Assembly: GCA_020740775.1 (NCBI GenBank)
Contig: JAHEWK010000014.1
Coordinates: 2,170,001 to 2,234,000 of the forward strand
Origin: Ilyonectria destructans
Lineage: Eukaryota > Ascomycota > Sordariomycetes > Hypocreales > Nectriaceae
Length of the DNA stretch: 64,000 bases
Direction: 5' to 3'
Position 1 is the first letter of the stretch. Each line of letters starts with the position of its first letter. Under the pieces are notes generated by a model that worked only from the letters and a program-made list of their open reading frames with translations, was not told where the DNA came from and made no database searches. Below, piece after piece: positions 1 through 10,559 of this stretch. The translations under genes and the position numbers were made by a program.

Positions 1-25
1 ACATGAACTGACTCGGGCGTGATAG

Positions 26-217
26 GTTATTGCGGATGGTTTCAAGAGCGTCACAACCCAGATCTTTGACTCTGATTCCGAATATCTCGGCAACGATACT
101 GTCTTTGCCGTCAAGGATGGTCTCACCGTCACCTTTACTCCGAGGAAGGGAGACCCTGAAGCCAACTGGGAGTTGGAGTTTAATATGTCCCTGGCGACAA
201 AAAAGCAAGATGCTTAA
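26..217 (+). CDS. Intradiol ring-cleavage dioxygenase, 3' terminal exon (partial)
   Basis: This is the last exon of a gene that begins before the window. An intron 3' end (branch-like CTGAC near 9-13, AG at 24-25) is followed by an open frame of 63 codons ending in TAA at 215-217. The peptide contains DGFKSVTTQIF and YLGNDTVFAVKDGL. This matches the C-terminal beta-sandwich end of catechol/hydroxyquinol 1,2-dioxygenase-type enzymes, which open aromatic rings between adjacent hydroxyls using Fe(III). The Tyr/Tyr/His/His iron ligands lie upstream and are not visible, so substrate class and catalytic integrity cannot be judged. The family call rests only on the tail motif. Confidence 0.7.
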   Translation, partial: VIADGFKSVTTQIFDSDSEYLGNDTVFAVKDGLTVTFTPRKGDPEANWELEFNMSLATKKQDA

Positions 218-2010
218 GCAGGTGGCAGTGTATGATGTGTGGTTCTCAGCCTTGATGATATGACGCTTATGGAGAATAAGGAATTCAGTTTGCTAGTCGT
301 TTGGTAGAGAGCAAGTTTGGGACAATCATGAAAGTTCTACAGTTCCTCATCTGAAACGCAGTCGATATGCAAGATATAACGAATAAACAACTCAATTACC
401 TTGAAATTCTTACGGTTGGTGTTGCTAGACTGGATGCAAAACACTTTTCGTATCTATCTGACGAGGGACGGCCATTCAAGACTGTTTTGGAGTTTCTGGT
501 ATACCATTCCGCCTGGACGACTTTTCCTAGATTGAGACTGTCTTCCATTCAGGCTCTGGAATTGATCAAGACACGCTGCGGACTATCGGGTAACATAAAG
601 GATCGAAAAAGAAATATACGGTTTGATGACAGATGCAACCTTTTCTCGGGAAGATCACGATTTTGGATAGAAGGTAGATGACCCTGGGCATCAAGTTCTC
701 CATACATGTCCCTTCAGAGGCCAAATTTCAAGCCTGTACCATGATTTGATGCATTACTTAACTGCTCGAATCCAAAAACTTTGATTACTGCCGGTCATTA
801 GATAAATTGCATGGTCTCCTCAAACTTGTTCCTCAGCCTGATAGCAACAGCAGAAGCGGGGCCCTCGATTTTGCTCGGTGAGATCTTGCGTCCTTGTGTC
901 TCTCTCGGCCCACTTCGTGATAATTACGATCACCCGGTAGATCAGGACAATGTACTACCAAAAGGGTTGCAAAGCCGACACACCCCCATGGCCCCGCTTC
1001 CAAGCACATGGTAAATGGACAGTTTTGCCTATTATTAGCACAGCCCCCTGGCTAGTGGACTGCACACGATCATAATTCGTGGATCAATAACTGTGGGCTA
1101 CAAGGCTGAGCAGCCCCATCACTGCTCCTGACCACATTCTTCGCACTCCATTCCCAACTCATCCATGCCACCCTGCCCATCTTTTCTTTTAAGAGGATCA
1201 TACGCAGATACCAAACCCAAGCTCGAGGGGCATCACCAGATTAATTGAAATCCCTTAAAGACTTCATCAGGGGGCTCGCTTACAGTATTGATGGCGAAGA
1301 TATTGATGTCCCCGGTTTGGAACGCACCGGAACGACTTCACAGCACCCTGGCAATGCGAGCATCCCGAGCAACCGACTTTGCGGGTTAAAGCAATATCGA
1401 TAATACAGAATGAATTCGGATAGCCCATCCCTGATCGCAGGGTTGGAGGTGCTAATTCTGGTGCAGTTCATCAATGTACCACTTACGGACGAGATGCGAA
1501 TGGCACAAAGAGCTCGGGAGTTCGCCACGGAAAATGGAAATTGGAAAGATTCATCAATGCGTCGTTCAATTGCCAGGAGTCGCTAGCCCAAGCCATTAAT
1601 TTCATGGAAACATGCACTCTTATTGTCAGACGGCTGAACATTGGACCGGCGCTAGTATAGAGCTGAGTGGGCGATCGCCCGACATCCATGTCTCCAACCA
1701 TTGAGGTATTTTGGAGTTTAACCCAGACAGGGACATCCTATCGCCTCGTCAGGCCCGGACTACCAACCGCCCTCTGTTCGGCAGCCTAGCAGACTCGGAT
1801 CGGCAGTCCGTGCCTGCCAACGTGCAATGGTCTAGTGTCAGCATCATGGCGCTCTACATCACCAGTCCCGGCTTAGAGGAGGCTGGGAGATCAATCGGTG
1901 AGGGGTGGTGGCACGCTATGTGCGGTTCTGCATTTGGCCGAAACTCGATTCGGACTAGAATCCTCCCGTCTCAACAATGCATCCTGGCGAGCTTAGCTGG
2001 TGTCGTCCCC
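218..2010. other. Intergenic, no supported gene
   Basis: About 1.8 kb between the dioxygenase and the secreted protein. Short open frames occur on both strands (for example 367-681 and 1280-1528), but none shows a domain, splice structure or consistent coding bias. I see nothing assignable here. Confidence 0.6.
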
Positions 2011-2016
2011 TATAAA
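2011..2016 (+). promoter_or_regulatory. TATA box of the cysteine-rich secreted protein gene
   Basis: TATAAA sits 90 bp upstream of the ATG at 2106, followed by a pyrimidine-rich stretch with CTTCC and TTCACCC. That is a normal fungal core-promoter arrangement. It supports a strongly expressed small gene and the choice of the 2106 start. Confidence 0.6.
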
Positions 2017-2105
2017 GAGCCGTGACATCCTCAACCATCTTCCCCGGACGATCCTGTCTGACACCTTTTCACCCTGCCAAAATTCTTCACTGCCAAACCG
2101 TCAAA

Positions 2106-2447
2106 ATGAAGACCAGTCTCGTTGTTGGTTTCTTTCTCTCGCTCCTCACTGCCACGGCGGCCACCTCGCTGGATGAGCGGGGCGGCAAGAAGAAGCTCGT
2201 CGAGATGCCCATCGTCGATCTCCTGTCTCTCCCCTCTGACGAGCGTTGCAGGGGAGTCGGCGACGATGAGGGCGACTTGATCAAGCGTGACGACGGTGAT
2301 CTCGAGTCCCGTGCTTCATGCGACAGGTGCACACCCTACCTTTGCAAAGGCCGGTGCTGCAGATACAACAAGTGCTGCAAGAAGGAGTGCTGCTTGCCGG
2401 TGGCAGACTACTGTGGCAAGGATGGCCGCTGTTACATTTCTTGTTAA
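2106..2447 (+). CDS. Small secreted cysteine-rich protein, Kex2-processed precursor
   Basis: 113 aa, single exon. The frame is open further upstream, but the ATG at 2106 gives a clean signal peptide (MKTSLVVGFFLSLLTATAA). It also follows the TATA box at a sensible distance. A propeptide of about 40 residues, rich in Asp and Lys, ends in a Lys-Arg pair at 60-61, a Kex2-type cleavage site. The predicted mature peptide of about 52 residues has 12 cysteines (72, 75, 80, 84, 85, 90, 91, 95, 96, 103, 109, 113). They include three CC pairs, and the last residue is Cys. Pre-pro-Cys-rich architecture is typical of apoplastic effectors, defensin-like and other disulfide-knotted fungal peptides. I do not recognise the exact family and assign no activity. 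Confidence 0.7.
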   Translation: MKTSLVVGFFLSLLTATAATSLDERGGKKKLVEMPIVDLLSLPSDERCRGVGDDEGDLIKRDDGDLESRASCDRCTPYLCKGRCCRYNKCCKKECCLPVADYCGKDGRCYISC

Positions 2448-4146
2448 TTGATGTTGAGAGGCTTTGCGAGAGCTTGTGAGTACCCGTCAGCGTTTATGGG
2501 ATGGCGGTGGTGGCTTACCTCTCAAAGGCTTCGACTCCCCGCAAAATGGGCGAGGATCTAGTGACGAAACGACGGATATGACATCAAGGAAGAAATTATG
2601 AACTCGGGATGGAAAGGATATTGAGCTTGTTGATGATTGGAAATTTCCCTTGCCTGGAACCAGAGCAGCCGCGACGCCGAACAGTGATACATGTGTTGTA
2701 TGAGCTCGAATTGGATCTTCGCACTATCACTTTAGGCGGCGCGCGGTCTAGTGCCTGGTTGAGTAAATTGTTTCAAGGAGCCAGGCGTATATACTACATC
2801 CATACAAGTCGTTGGTATGGAGCTCCTCTTTTGCCTCGCTAGCTGAGTGGTTCAACAAATAATATGAATGATTCTTGGACTCACACCAGCTACTACGCCC
2901 TGCAATTTGCGCCACACATCTCCTTCTCTCCTCAACCTATACGCATGTACCCGGCGAACTTGTTATGCTCGTTGGGGAGAGCCAAAGTTATATTTGTGGA
3001 TTGCTGGGCAGACCGTGGCGGATATGTTTTTGGTGCCTTTACGATATGCTTCTAGGTTAAAGCAGCTAGCTTTAAGAGCCAACACAAGTGCAGTCACTCC
3101 AGCGTCTTTTAGTTTTCGATGTCAGTATGCCAACTACGTTAACATTACAGTTGGTGAGGAGATCGACGACTCTCAGAGACTGATTGAGAGTCCTCCACCT
3201 CATCACTTTGCTCTGTACACGCAGATTCCTCCACGCACACACGCACATGCAATGACCCTAATATCACGATCTCGCTACTTATTCGTACGGAGTTTCCTTT
3301 CCTTTTCCTATAAGAACCTGGCGCTCACATCCTTGCTGATGTCCATGACCATCATCCGCCGTGGCGTTAAGTACGATGTTAGAGATACTAATGGACGATA
3401 TCATTGGCACAAGCAGCTATGAACAGCTCTATTTTAGCTATGAGGATTCGCACGACTTGGTCGGTATAGATCGTCAGAACTTCTTCAGCTCGCTCCAGAA
3501 GTGGGACATGGCACGGATGCCAGGCTTATATTTCATGGTGATATTATAGAGAGGCTGGGGCGGTGCACTTGAGATGATCCTTGCTGTGGCTCAGATGTCC
3601 CAGTGGTCATGGCCTGTTTGTTAGTGAACAATCGTCTCCCACTCGATTATCCTAAACGTCGTGTTCGGTTATGGGTTTTAGAAGGGGAAGGGCGATACAG
3701 CGCGTGCCCTGAGTTTGTCCAACATGATGATTCCATATATTGGGATATCTTGAGCCATCAAAGAGAGAGAGAACAACTTCCAATCGCGAGAGGTTTCAGC
3801 CTCATGAGGCGGTGGGAGTGCTAACGCCAAGGTCCTACGATTAGTCAGGTGTGTGGACACTTCCATTCAAGTGCGGGGTTTAGGCTGAATCTCAGGCTGA
3901 CAGCGAGTTTGCAACATTGCCCCATCATCCTCTGTACGCTATCTCCACCATCCATGAAACCTAAGAGAATACCATGGTTCCAAGCTAGTCAAGTCGAGGG
4001 CTACTATCAATGACATAGCAAACCCCCAACCTATCACGACCGTTCGAGACCGATCGTCCACCCTATCCAACGACCGATAAATAGCGTGAAACCGACTAGT
4101 TTAGTGCCTCGGGCACGTTGGAACGAGCAACACGCGTAGATCAACT
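2448..4146. other. Intergenic, no supported gene
   Basis: About 1.7 kb. An open frame at 2868-3422 (184 aa) has no recognisable motif, and overlapping frames run alongside it, so it looks like chance. No repeat or RNA gene was recognised. Confidence 0.55.
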
Positions 4147-7100
4147 ATGGCCCAAACCACGCGCCCAGCCAGCCGCCGCGACTTCGAGATTGCCATAATC
4201 TGCGCCTTGACGATAGAGGCCGATGCCGTGGAGGCTCTGTTTGATCGCCACTGGGACGACGAAGGTCCCTCCTACGGCAAAGCTGCTCGCGATGCCAACG
4301 CCTACTCGACCGGCCTCATCGGCCCCCATAACATCGTCCTTGCCCACATGCCTGATATGGGGAAAGCCAACGCCGCGGCTGTCGCAGCGAACTGCCGCAC
4401 GAGCTTCCACAATATCAAGCTCGCCCTTGTTGTTGGGATCTGCGGTGCGACACCTCGAGCGGATGGGGAAGATATTGTACTCGGCGATGTTATCATCAGC
4501 GAAGGTGTCATCCAATACGATCTGGGCCGACAGTTTCCAGAACGTTTTGTGCGTAAAAACACTCTCGGGGGGTCTTCATCGGAGATCCGTTCACTGTTGG
4601 CGAAGTTGAAGGGCGTGCGCGGCCGAATGAAGCTTAGCAACAAGATGACCAGCTCTTTGGATACTCTCCAAGGACAACCAGCGCTGAAAGCTCAGTATCC
4701 AGGCGTTGAGTATGACCGGCTCTTCGAAGCAGCATACCGCCACCTCAGCGATGGGAAGTTGTGCGAAGACTGCGGCTGCAGCGGTACACTAGTTTCTCGC
4801 CCTCGCCTTGCACAGACTATACCACCACAACCTGTGGTCCACTTCGGCCTAATCGCGTCTGGTGACACGGTAATGAAGTCCGGATTGAGTCGAGACCGGA
4901 TTGCACAGCAAGAAGGCGCCATCGGCTTCGAGATGGAAGGAGCGGGAGTGTGGAACACCTTTCCTTGTGTTATAATCAAGGGTGCTTGCGACTACGCAGA
5001 CAGTCACAAGATGAAGGCCTGGCAACGGTATGCAGCAGCAACGGCGGCAGCCTGCTCAGCGGCGTTCCTGGAATTCTGGGAGCCAGCAGGTCCTCCACAT
5101 ATTGACAATGCCAATACTTCTGGGAAGGACCAAAGTTCCACTGGCCCCTGGTGTGAGTGATGGCTTTTTCCATCGTTTATCTTGGCAGATGGTGTCTAAC
5201 ATGATCCACAGTTCTCGTCCCATTCCCGAAGAACAATGGTTTCATCGGCCGAGACCCGATACTCAAGACATTGCAGCAACAACTGATGGGGCCACTATAT
5301 TCAAGGGCCTCACTCTTCGGTCTGGGTGGCATAGGGTGAGTTGCTTCCTCAGATGTCGCTTCATGACTGACTGGAAAAGGAAAACCCAAATCGCGCTGGC
5401 ATACGTTTATTGGCTCCATGAAACGTCCCCAGATGTGTCGATTTTCTGGGTCAATGCGAGCAGCGCCGAACAATTACGGCAGTCTTTTTCAGTCATCGCC
5501 CGGGACTGCCAGGTTCCGAATTGCAATGATCCCAAGGTAGACGTGCTGCCGATGGTCAAGAAATGGCTAGAGAGCAAGGATTGCGGTCGGTGGCTCATGA
5601 TCATCGATAATGCTGATGACATGGAACTCTTCTCTGAAGGGTCAGGGCCTGGGACTCGCACACTTGCTAGCGACGCCGATTTTGCACGCACCCTTCCAGA
5701 ATGTGGACACGGAAACATCCTAGTTACGACACGAAACAAGCAGGTGGGAGTGGATCTAACTCTGGGGCAGCCTTCAATCAAGGTAGACCGAATGGATGAG
5801 AATGAGTCAGAACACCTCCTGCAGACAAGATTAGGAGACGAGTCATTCAGCCACACCGATCTGTCAAATCTTTCGACTAAGCTTGATCACGTTCCGCTGG
5901 CCCTCACTCAAGCTGCGGCATATATCGAGAAGAACAGCATACAGGTCAGCAAATACCTCCAACTGCTAGATGAAGGAGACCAGAGTTTTATCAAGTTGCT
6001 CGGAAAGAACTTTGAGACGGTGGGAAGATACCCAGAAATTCCCAGTGCCATCACACAGACGTGGATGCTATCATTCCGAATGATACAGCGACAAAATCCC
6101 TTTGCGGCCGAGTTGCTATCTCTGATGAGCTTCTTGGATCGACAAGCAATTCCAGAGGCCTTCCTCTCGAGCTACGGAGAGCGTAACGGTCGTACGGATC
6201 TCCTCGAAGCCGTGGGTGTTCTGAAAGCATTCTCTCTCGTATCGGAAGACAACGACGATAATCTCAACATGCATCGGCTCGTGCATTTGGTGACTCGCAA
6301 GTGGCTCACTGAAGAGGGCACTGCAGATCACTATGCCAGCCAGGCGCTCTTGGCAGTGGCAGAAGTTTACCCATTTGGCGTGTTTGAGAATAGGGAAAAG
6401 TGTAGTGCGTATCTGCCGCATGCAAGCGCAGTCCTTGAAGGTGCTATTGGCATGTCAAGAGCTGAGGCAGAGTGGAAAGCATACCTCCTCCATAATACGG
6501 CTGAGTTTTTCTCTTTTAAGGGTAAATACCGCGATTCAGCGAGACTTTCGGAAGAGTGTCTCGAGATCTATAAGGAGGTATTCGGTAATAAGCATCCTAA
6601 GACACTACAAAGCATGAATAACCTAGCATTGACCTTCAGGGGACAGGGGCGCTGGGATGAGGCCGAGGCACTGCAAGTGGAGGTATTAGAAAGTCAAAAG
6701 AGGATGTTGGGCGATGAGCATCCCGAGACACTAAGGAGTATGGATAACCTAGCATCGACCTTCGGGGAACAGGGGCGCTGGGATGAGGCCGAGGCACTGC
6801 AAGTGGAGGTATTAGAAAGTCAAAAGAGGATGTTGGGCGATGAGCATCCCGAGACACTAAGGAGCATGCATAACCTAGCATCGACCTTCTGGAGACAGGG
6901 GCGCTGGGATGAGGCCGAGGTGCTGTATGTAGAGGTATTAGAAAGTCGAAAGAGGCTGTTGGGCGATAAGCATCCTGATACACTAGGAAGCATGCATAAC
7001 CTAGCATCGACCTTCGGGGAACAGGGGCGCTGGGATGAGGCTGAGGTGCTGTATGTAGAGGTATTAGAAAGTCGAAAGAGGCTGTTGGGCGATAAGCATC

Positions 7101-7441
7101 CTGATACACTAGGAAGCATGCATAACCTAGCATTGACCTTCGGGGAACAGGGGCGCTGGGATGAGGCCGAGGTGCTGTATGTAGAGGTATTAGAAAGTCG
7201 AAAGAGGATGTCGGGCGATGAGCATCCCGAGACACTAAGGAGCATGCATAACCTAGCATCAACCTTCTGGAAACAGAGGCGCTGGGATGAGGCCGAGGTG
7301 CTGTATGTAGAGGTATTAGAAAGTCGAAAGAGGCTGCTGGGCGATAAGCATCCTGATACACTAGGAAGCATACAGAACCTGGCTTTGATGCAGGAGCAGC
7401 GAAAAAAGTCTGACGAGAAGGCACTGGCGGGAGACTCCTAG
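4147..7441 (+). CDS. NLR-like protein: nucleoside phosphorylase domain, NB-ARC, TPR repeats
   Basis: Exons 4147-5152, 5212-5335 and 5380-7441 give 1063 aa; introns of 59 and 44 bp. Residues about 14-310 form a PNP/UDP-phosphorylase-like domain (FEIAIICALTIEADAVEALF, VVGICGATPR, GFEMEGAGVWN, IIKGACDYAD). A linker WFLVPFPKNNGFIGRD leads into NB-ARC, with P-loop GLGGIGKT (372-379, rebuilt across intron 2) and Walker B WLMIIDNADD near 448. The C-terminus has about seven 42-residue TPR units, the last six nearly identical. Fungal PNP-NB-ARC-TPR proteins are STAND/NLR-like receptors tied to non-self recognition and regulated cell death. The PNP part may bind or cleave a nucleoside signal. Ligand and output are not visible here. 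I infer a recognition role from architecture alone. Confidence 0.9.
6621..7376 (+). repeat. Six 126-bp tandem units encoding TPRs
   Basis: The anchor ACCTAGCAT recurs at 6621, 6747, 6873, 6999, 7125 and 7251, a strict 126-bp period (42 aa); a diverged copy starts at 7377. Units differ by few bases, mostly in the stretch after the HP motif and in the residues before QGRWDEAE. High DNA identity implies recent duplication or gene conversion inside the gene. It also makes the copy number prone to assembly collapse. Confidence 0.95.
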
Positions 7442-7886
7442 AAAGGCGACTTTTTACAGTCTACTTAGCATTGAGAAGCAATACCTGGAAACGTGAGCAG
7501 TGGAAGGAATTTAGGGAGTTGGACGAGAAAGAGGAAACAAAATGATTCTATGTATGGCATATAGCGAGGATCTAAAAGAGGAGTCGCAGATAAGCTGATG
7601 ATATCATGCATCAAGGACCCTTATGTATGAGTGAAAGCGAGCAACTTAGACTTTCTCAAAAGCACTTGAGCCAGGACGCGGCCAAGGGGTAATGTAGAGC
7701 AACGGGAGTCGGTTCTTTTCCTCTACAGTCCATTTCGGTTTTAAGGAATTCCAAGTTGAATTTAGTAGATACAGAGCAGTGGCAAGATGGATGTAAATAA
7801 ATAGAGGTACAACCAAACTAGCCCATATTATAAAATATCCATAGGTGGTGCTAGAATGAATTGGTACTGTTGGCACAGGCTTCAAC
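7442..7886. other. 3' intergenic region between convergent genes
   Basis: 445 bp between the stop of the NLR-like gene and the stop of the minus-strand regulator. It should hold both 3' UTRs and poly(A) signals. No gene was found. Confidence 0.6.
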
Positions 7887-10275
7887 CTACATCGAATAGC
7901 CATTGCATTCCCGAAACTCCTCCAACAGGGCAAACCCTCCCGAAAAGAAATCCACTATGTCTTGGCCGGCCCAAATGGAGGAAGGCGACGCGCTTCTCGT
8001 TACTTTGTAAGTGCCACTCAATGCAGCTTCGATCGGGTCTTCCGTGGTAGAGATATTACCAACAGTTGGTATTGATTCGATGCCATCATTTGCATGCGAG
8101 TTCCCCCGAAATCTTTGTATGCATCTTTCAGTAGTGACGCTCATCGGTTTTGGAAATTTGGTCGATTGGCATTTCTCCTGCACAGCGATCAACATTTCCA
8201 AAATCTGGCTGTGAGTAAACTCCTCGATTTGATCATCGCGAGCTTGAGATATGAGCAAAACCGCATAGCTAACACAGACAAGGAAGAACTCTGGCAAATG
8301 TTCTCCGGATGGTGATTTGATGCCAACAAAAGCTTGGACAACTTGAATCGCGGACGACAAGGTACGTTTCTGAAGTCGAACGCAGACGACATCTTCAGAT
8401 GAATCGGAGATTGCATCGTCGTCCCGAGTGTTGTTTTCTCGGTCAATTGCCACAAAGTTCGACCCTAGGCTTAGAGACGTCCCGCTTGCAACACTCTTCC
8501 GTTGTCGACAATAGTGTTCCAGAGCCCGCCTGGCCATAATCAAGCAAGCTATTTGGTAGCTCATCTTTAGTATTGATCCCAGGGGAAGATCTATTCAGGG
8601 TAAGTCAGCTTCAATCCTTTGGTTACGCTAACAACCAGTGCAAGACAACCGACCAAATAGATATGCCCATTTTATCCTCCAAGTCAAGAGTGCATTATCG
8701 GTTTCGTCACTTTTTGAAGAAGGAAATTGGAAGAGATTTTCATCGACGGCGGAGTAGAGCAGAGTTTCAGCGTAGAGAATGATGTCGGATATTGTAGCAC
8801 GGGGAAACCGAAGTAAAGTATCGCATTGCTTCAAATAAGTGGATGGAATCACTGAAGGTCTCCCAGTGGTGACGGCCCAGCTGAACTGATATTAGCGACG
8901 AATCATAGCCATTGGTTCTCCATCAAACAGGGTACTAAGAAAGACTTACTGTAAATGGACGAGGCAGATATTCGCCCATAGGCGAAACGTCTTTAGATCT
9001 TCCAATGTTGAGGAACCCGTATCGATTCTATTCGTGATAGCTGAGAATTCGATACTCAGCATTGCTTGCTGAGCGCAATGGCCACTCAAGAGCCAGCTAT
9101 CAATGTATTCTGGACCTTGCTACAGATATGTCAGATGGGCAAATTCAGCTTGGGTGAAGGCCACTCTTATTATCGCCAAACAGGGCTAGAGCTCCGCTGA
9201 GGCTTGGCACTCACCGTGGGCGAAGTCGAGAAAAGGCTCATGATAAGAACTCCAAGGAGTTCTGGCATGTCCAAAGGGCTGGCTAAAAATGCCTCGCCTA
9301 GCATTTGACGAACATGCTCATACACCTGCCGATGCAGACCAGAGCCAAACAGCTCACATTTTGTTGTCCTGAAGCCACGCAAGCAGCAGACAGCGTGCAG
9401 AAATGGCGACGTCTCGTGTAGCGGACCACCCAGTACGAGTTCACTCGCGTCATCAACGAGAAGAAATTGCCCGTGCTCCTTGAAGAATCTATGAATCGCG
9501 TTAGATAAGGGATATTTAATGGTAATTTCGATAGGCGTACGCTGTTAAAAGCCCGCTGGCTGTAGGTTCATCCAGTATACCGCATGTGATCAAGTCCTTT
9601 CCATCGTGACCCAGCGGTCGGCGAAGACCGCCATTGAGTTGAGATGTGACTCTTCTCAAGACTTGCGCGGGAGCGTAGTGGAGGTTTTGATCTACCAGAT
9701 GAACGGTAGATTCAGAGTTGGGGGTGGGTACTGCGTGCGGAGTTGGACCGCTGTCTGGTAACTCGAGGCTTGACCGAGAACCTCTGTCAAGCAATGTTGT
9801 CACCAGAGACTTGAGTTCTGTTACAGTGGTTTCCAACTGGGAAAGTCTGCGATGACCTAGCAATTAGAAAAGGCACCACAAGTAATGGGTAGACAATCGA
9901 AAGGAACTCGATACCTGTCTTCACTAGCCTGTGTCTCGGATGGTGCGCTCCGCGGAATCTCCTCGTCGTCCGGTCTCAAACAAGAAATCCTAGTATCATA
10001 AGCAAGAATGCGAGAGGAAGAATGACAGGGAGCGTGATTCAGAGGCCCACAAACCTCAGAGTGCGGCATCTAGAACAGACATCCTGTCCATTCGGAAATT
10101 CGCAGCGAGATTTAAGTCGACGACAAGTGTCGCAAGACAAGATGCGACGGCGTTTCTTGGGATTCGCCTCACGGCCATTCTGGTGACTCTTGTCGAGTGC
10201 GCGTTTTGGACGAGATGATCGGCGACCAGGTTCCGTCTCCATAGGTCCAGTCTCCGAATTAAGAGTGGAATTCAT
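7887..10275 (-). CDS. Zn2Cys6 transcription factor with fungal-specific regulatory domain
   Basis: Seven exons: 10275-10055, 9989-9915, 9846-9541, 9488-9215, 9119-8950, 8880-8654 and 8590-7887, giving 658 aa. An in-frame ATG at 10353 would add 26 residues; I prefer 10275. A basic stretch (KKRRR) precedes the binuclear cluster C48-x2-C51-x6-C58-x8-C67-x2-C70-x6-C77, whose last Cys is supplied by exon 2. Next comes a short coiled-coil-like segment (LSQLETTVTELKSLVTTLL). The middle region has the hallmarks of the fungal-specific domain: YIDSWLLSGHCAQQAML, then TGRPSVIPSTYLKQC. It is a nuclear DNA-binding regulator, divergently transcribed from the 2OG oxygenase 285 bp away, which is its most likely target. 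Splice sites rest on phase agreement; the exon 3 acceptor (CGCAG) was chosen to keep the coiled coil in frame. Confidence 0.88.
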
Positions 10276-10388
10276 CTTCTCATCAGGGCATTGCAGAAGT
10301 AAGTAAAGGCCGTCGGAGATCGGTGGATGTAGAAATGAAGTTGGTGGCAGCACAGCGGGGTTCGCAGGCCCAATGTTAATTCCGCCAC

Positions 10389-10421
10389 CGGAAACCGTCG
10401 GACATCACCGGACATCACCGG
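10389..10421 (+). promoter_or_regulatory. Phased CGG array in the shared divergent promoter
   Basis: CGG triplets start at 10389, 10399, 10409 and 10419: four direct repeats, each separated by 7 bp, so one per DNA helical turn. The last two spacers are identical (ACATCAC). Zn2Cys6 proteins bind CGG triplets, singly or in pairs with fixed spacing. The array lies between the regulator (-) and the oxygenase (+), so it is a good candidate operator for that regulator. Function is inferred. Confidence 0.55.
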
Positions 10422-10559
10422 ATCGAACTGTCCCCAAACCGCCAAGGGTATTGAATGGGATATTTAAAGATCATTTCATTTTGCTCGAGTTATTCAAATT
10501 CCAATCCCCATCCATACTATTATCATCCTTTTTGCAAAAGTCCAAGGAAATTCTCAACA

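Noticed and set aside
2868..3422. 184-codon open frame
   Set aside because: No motif, no splice partner, and overlapping frames of similar size; likely chance.
6636..7424. Antisense open frames of 262 and 183 codons over the TPR repeats
   Set aside because: They arise because a stop-free antisense frame repeats with each 126-bp unit; no domain.
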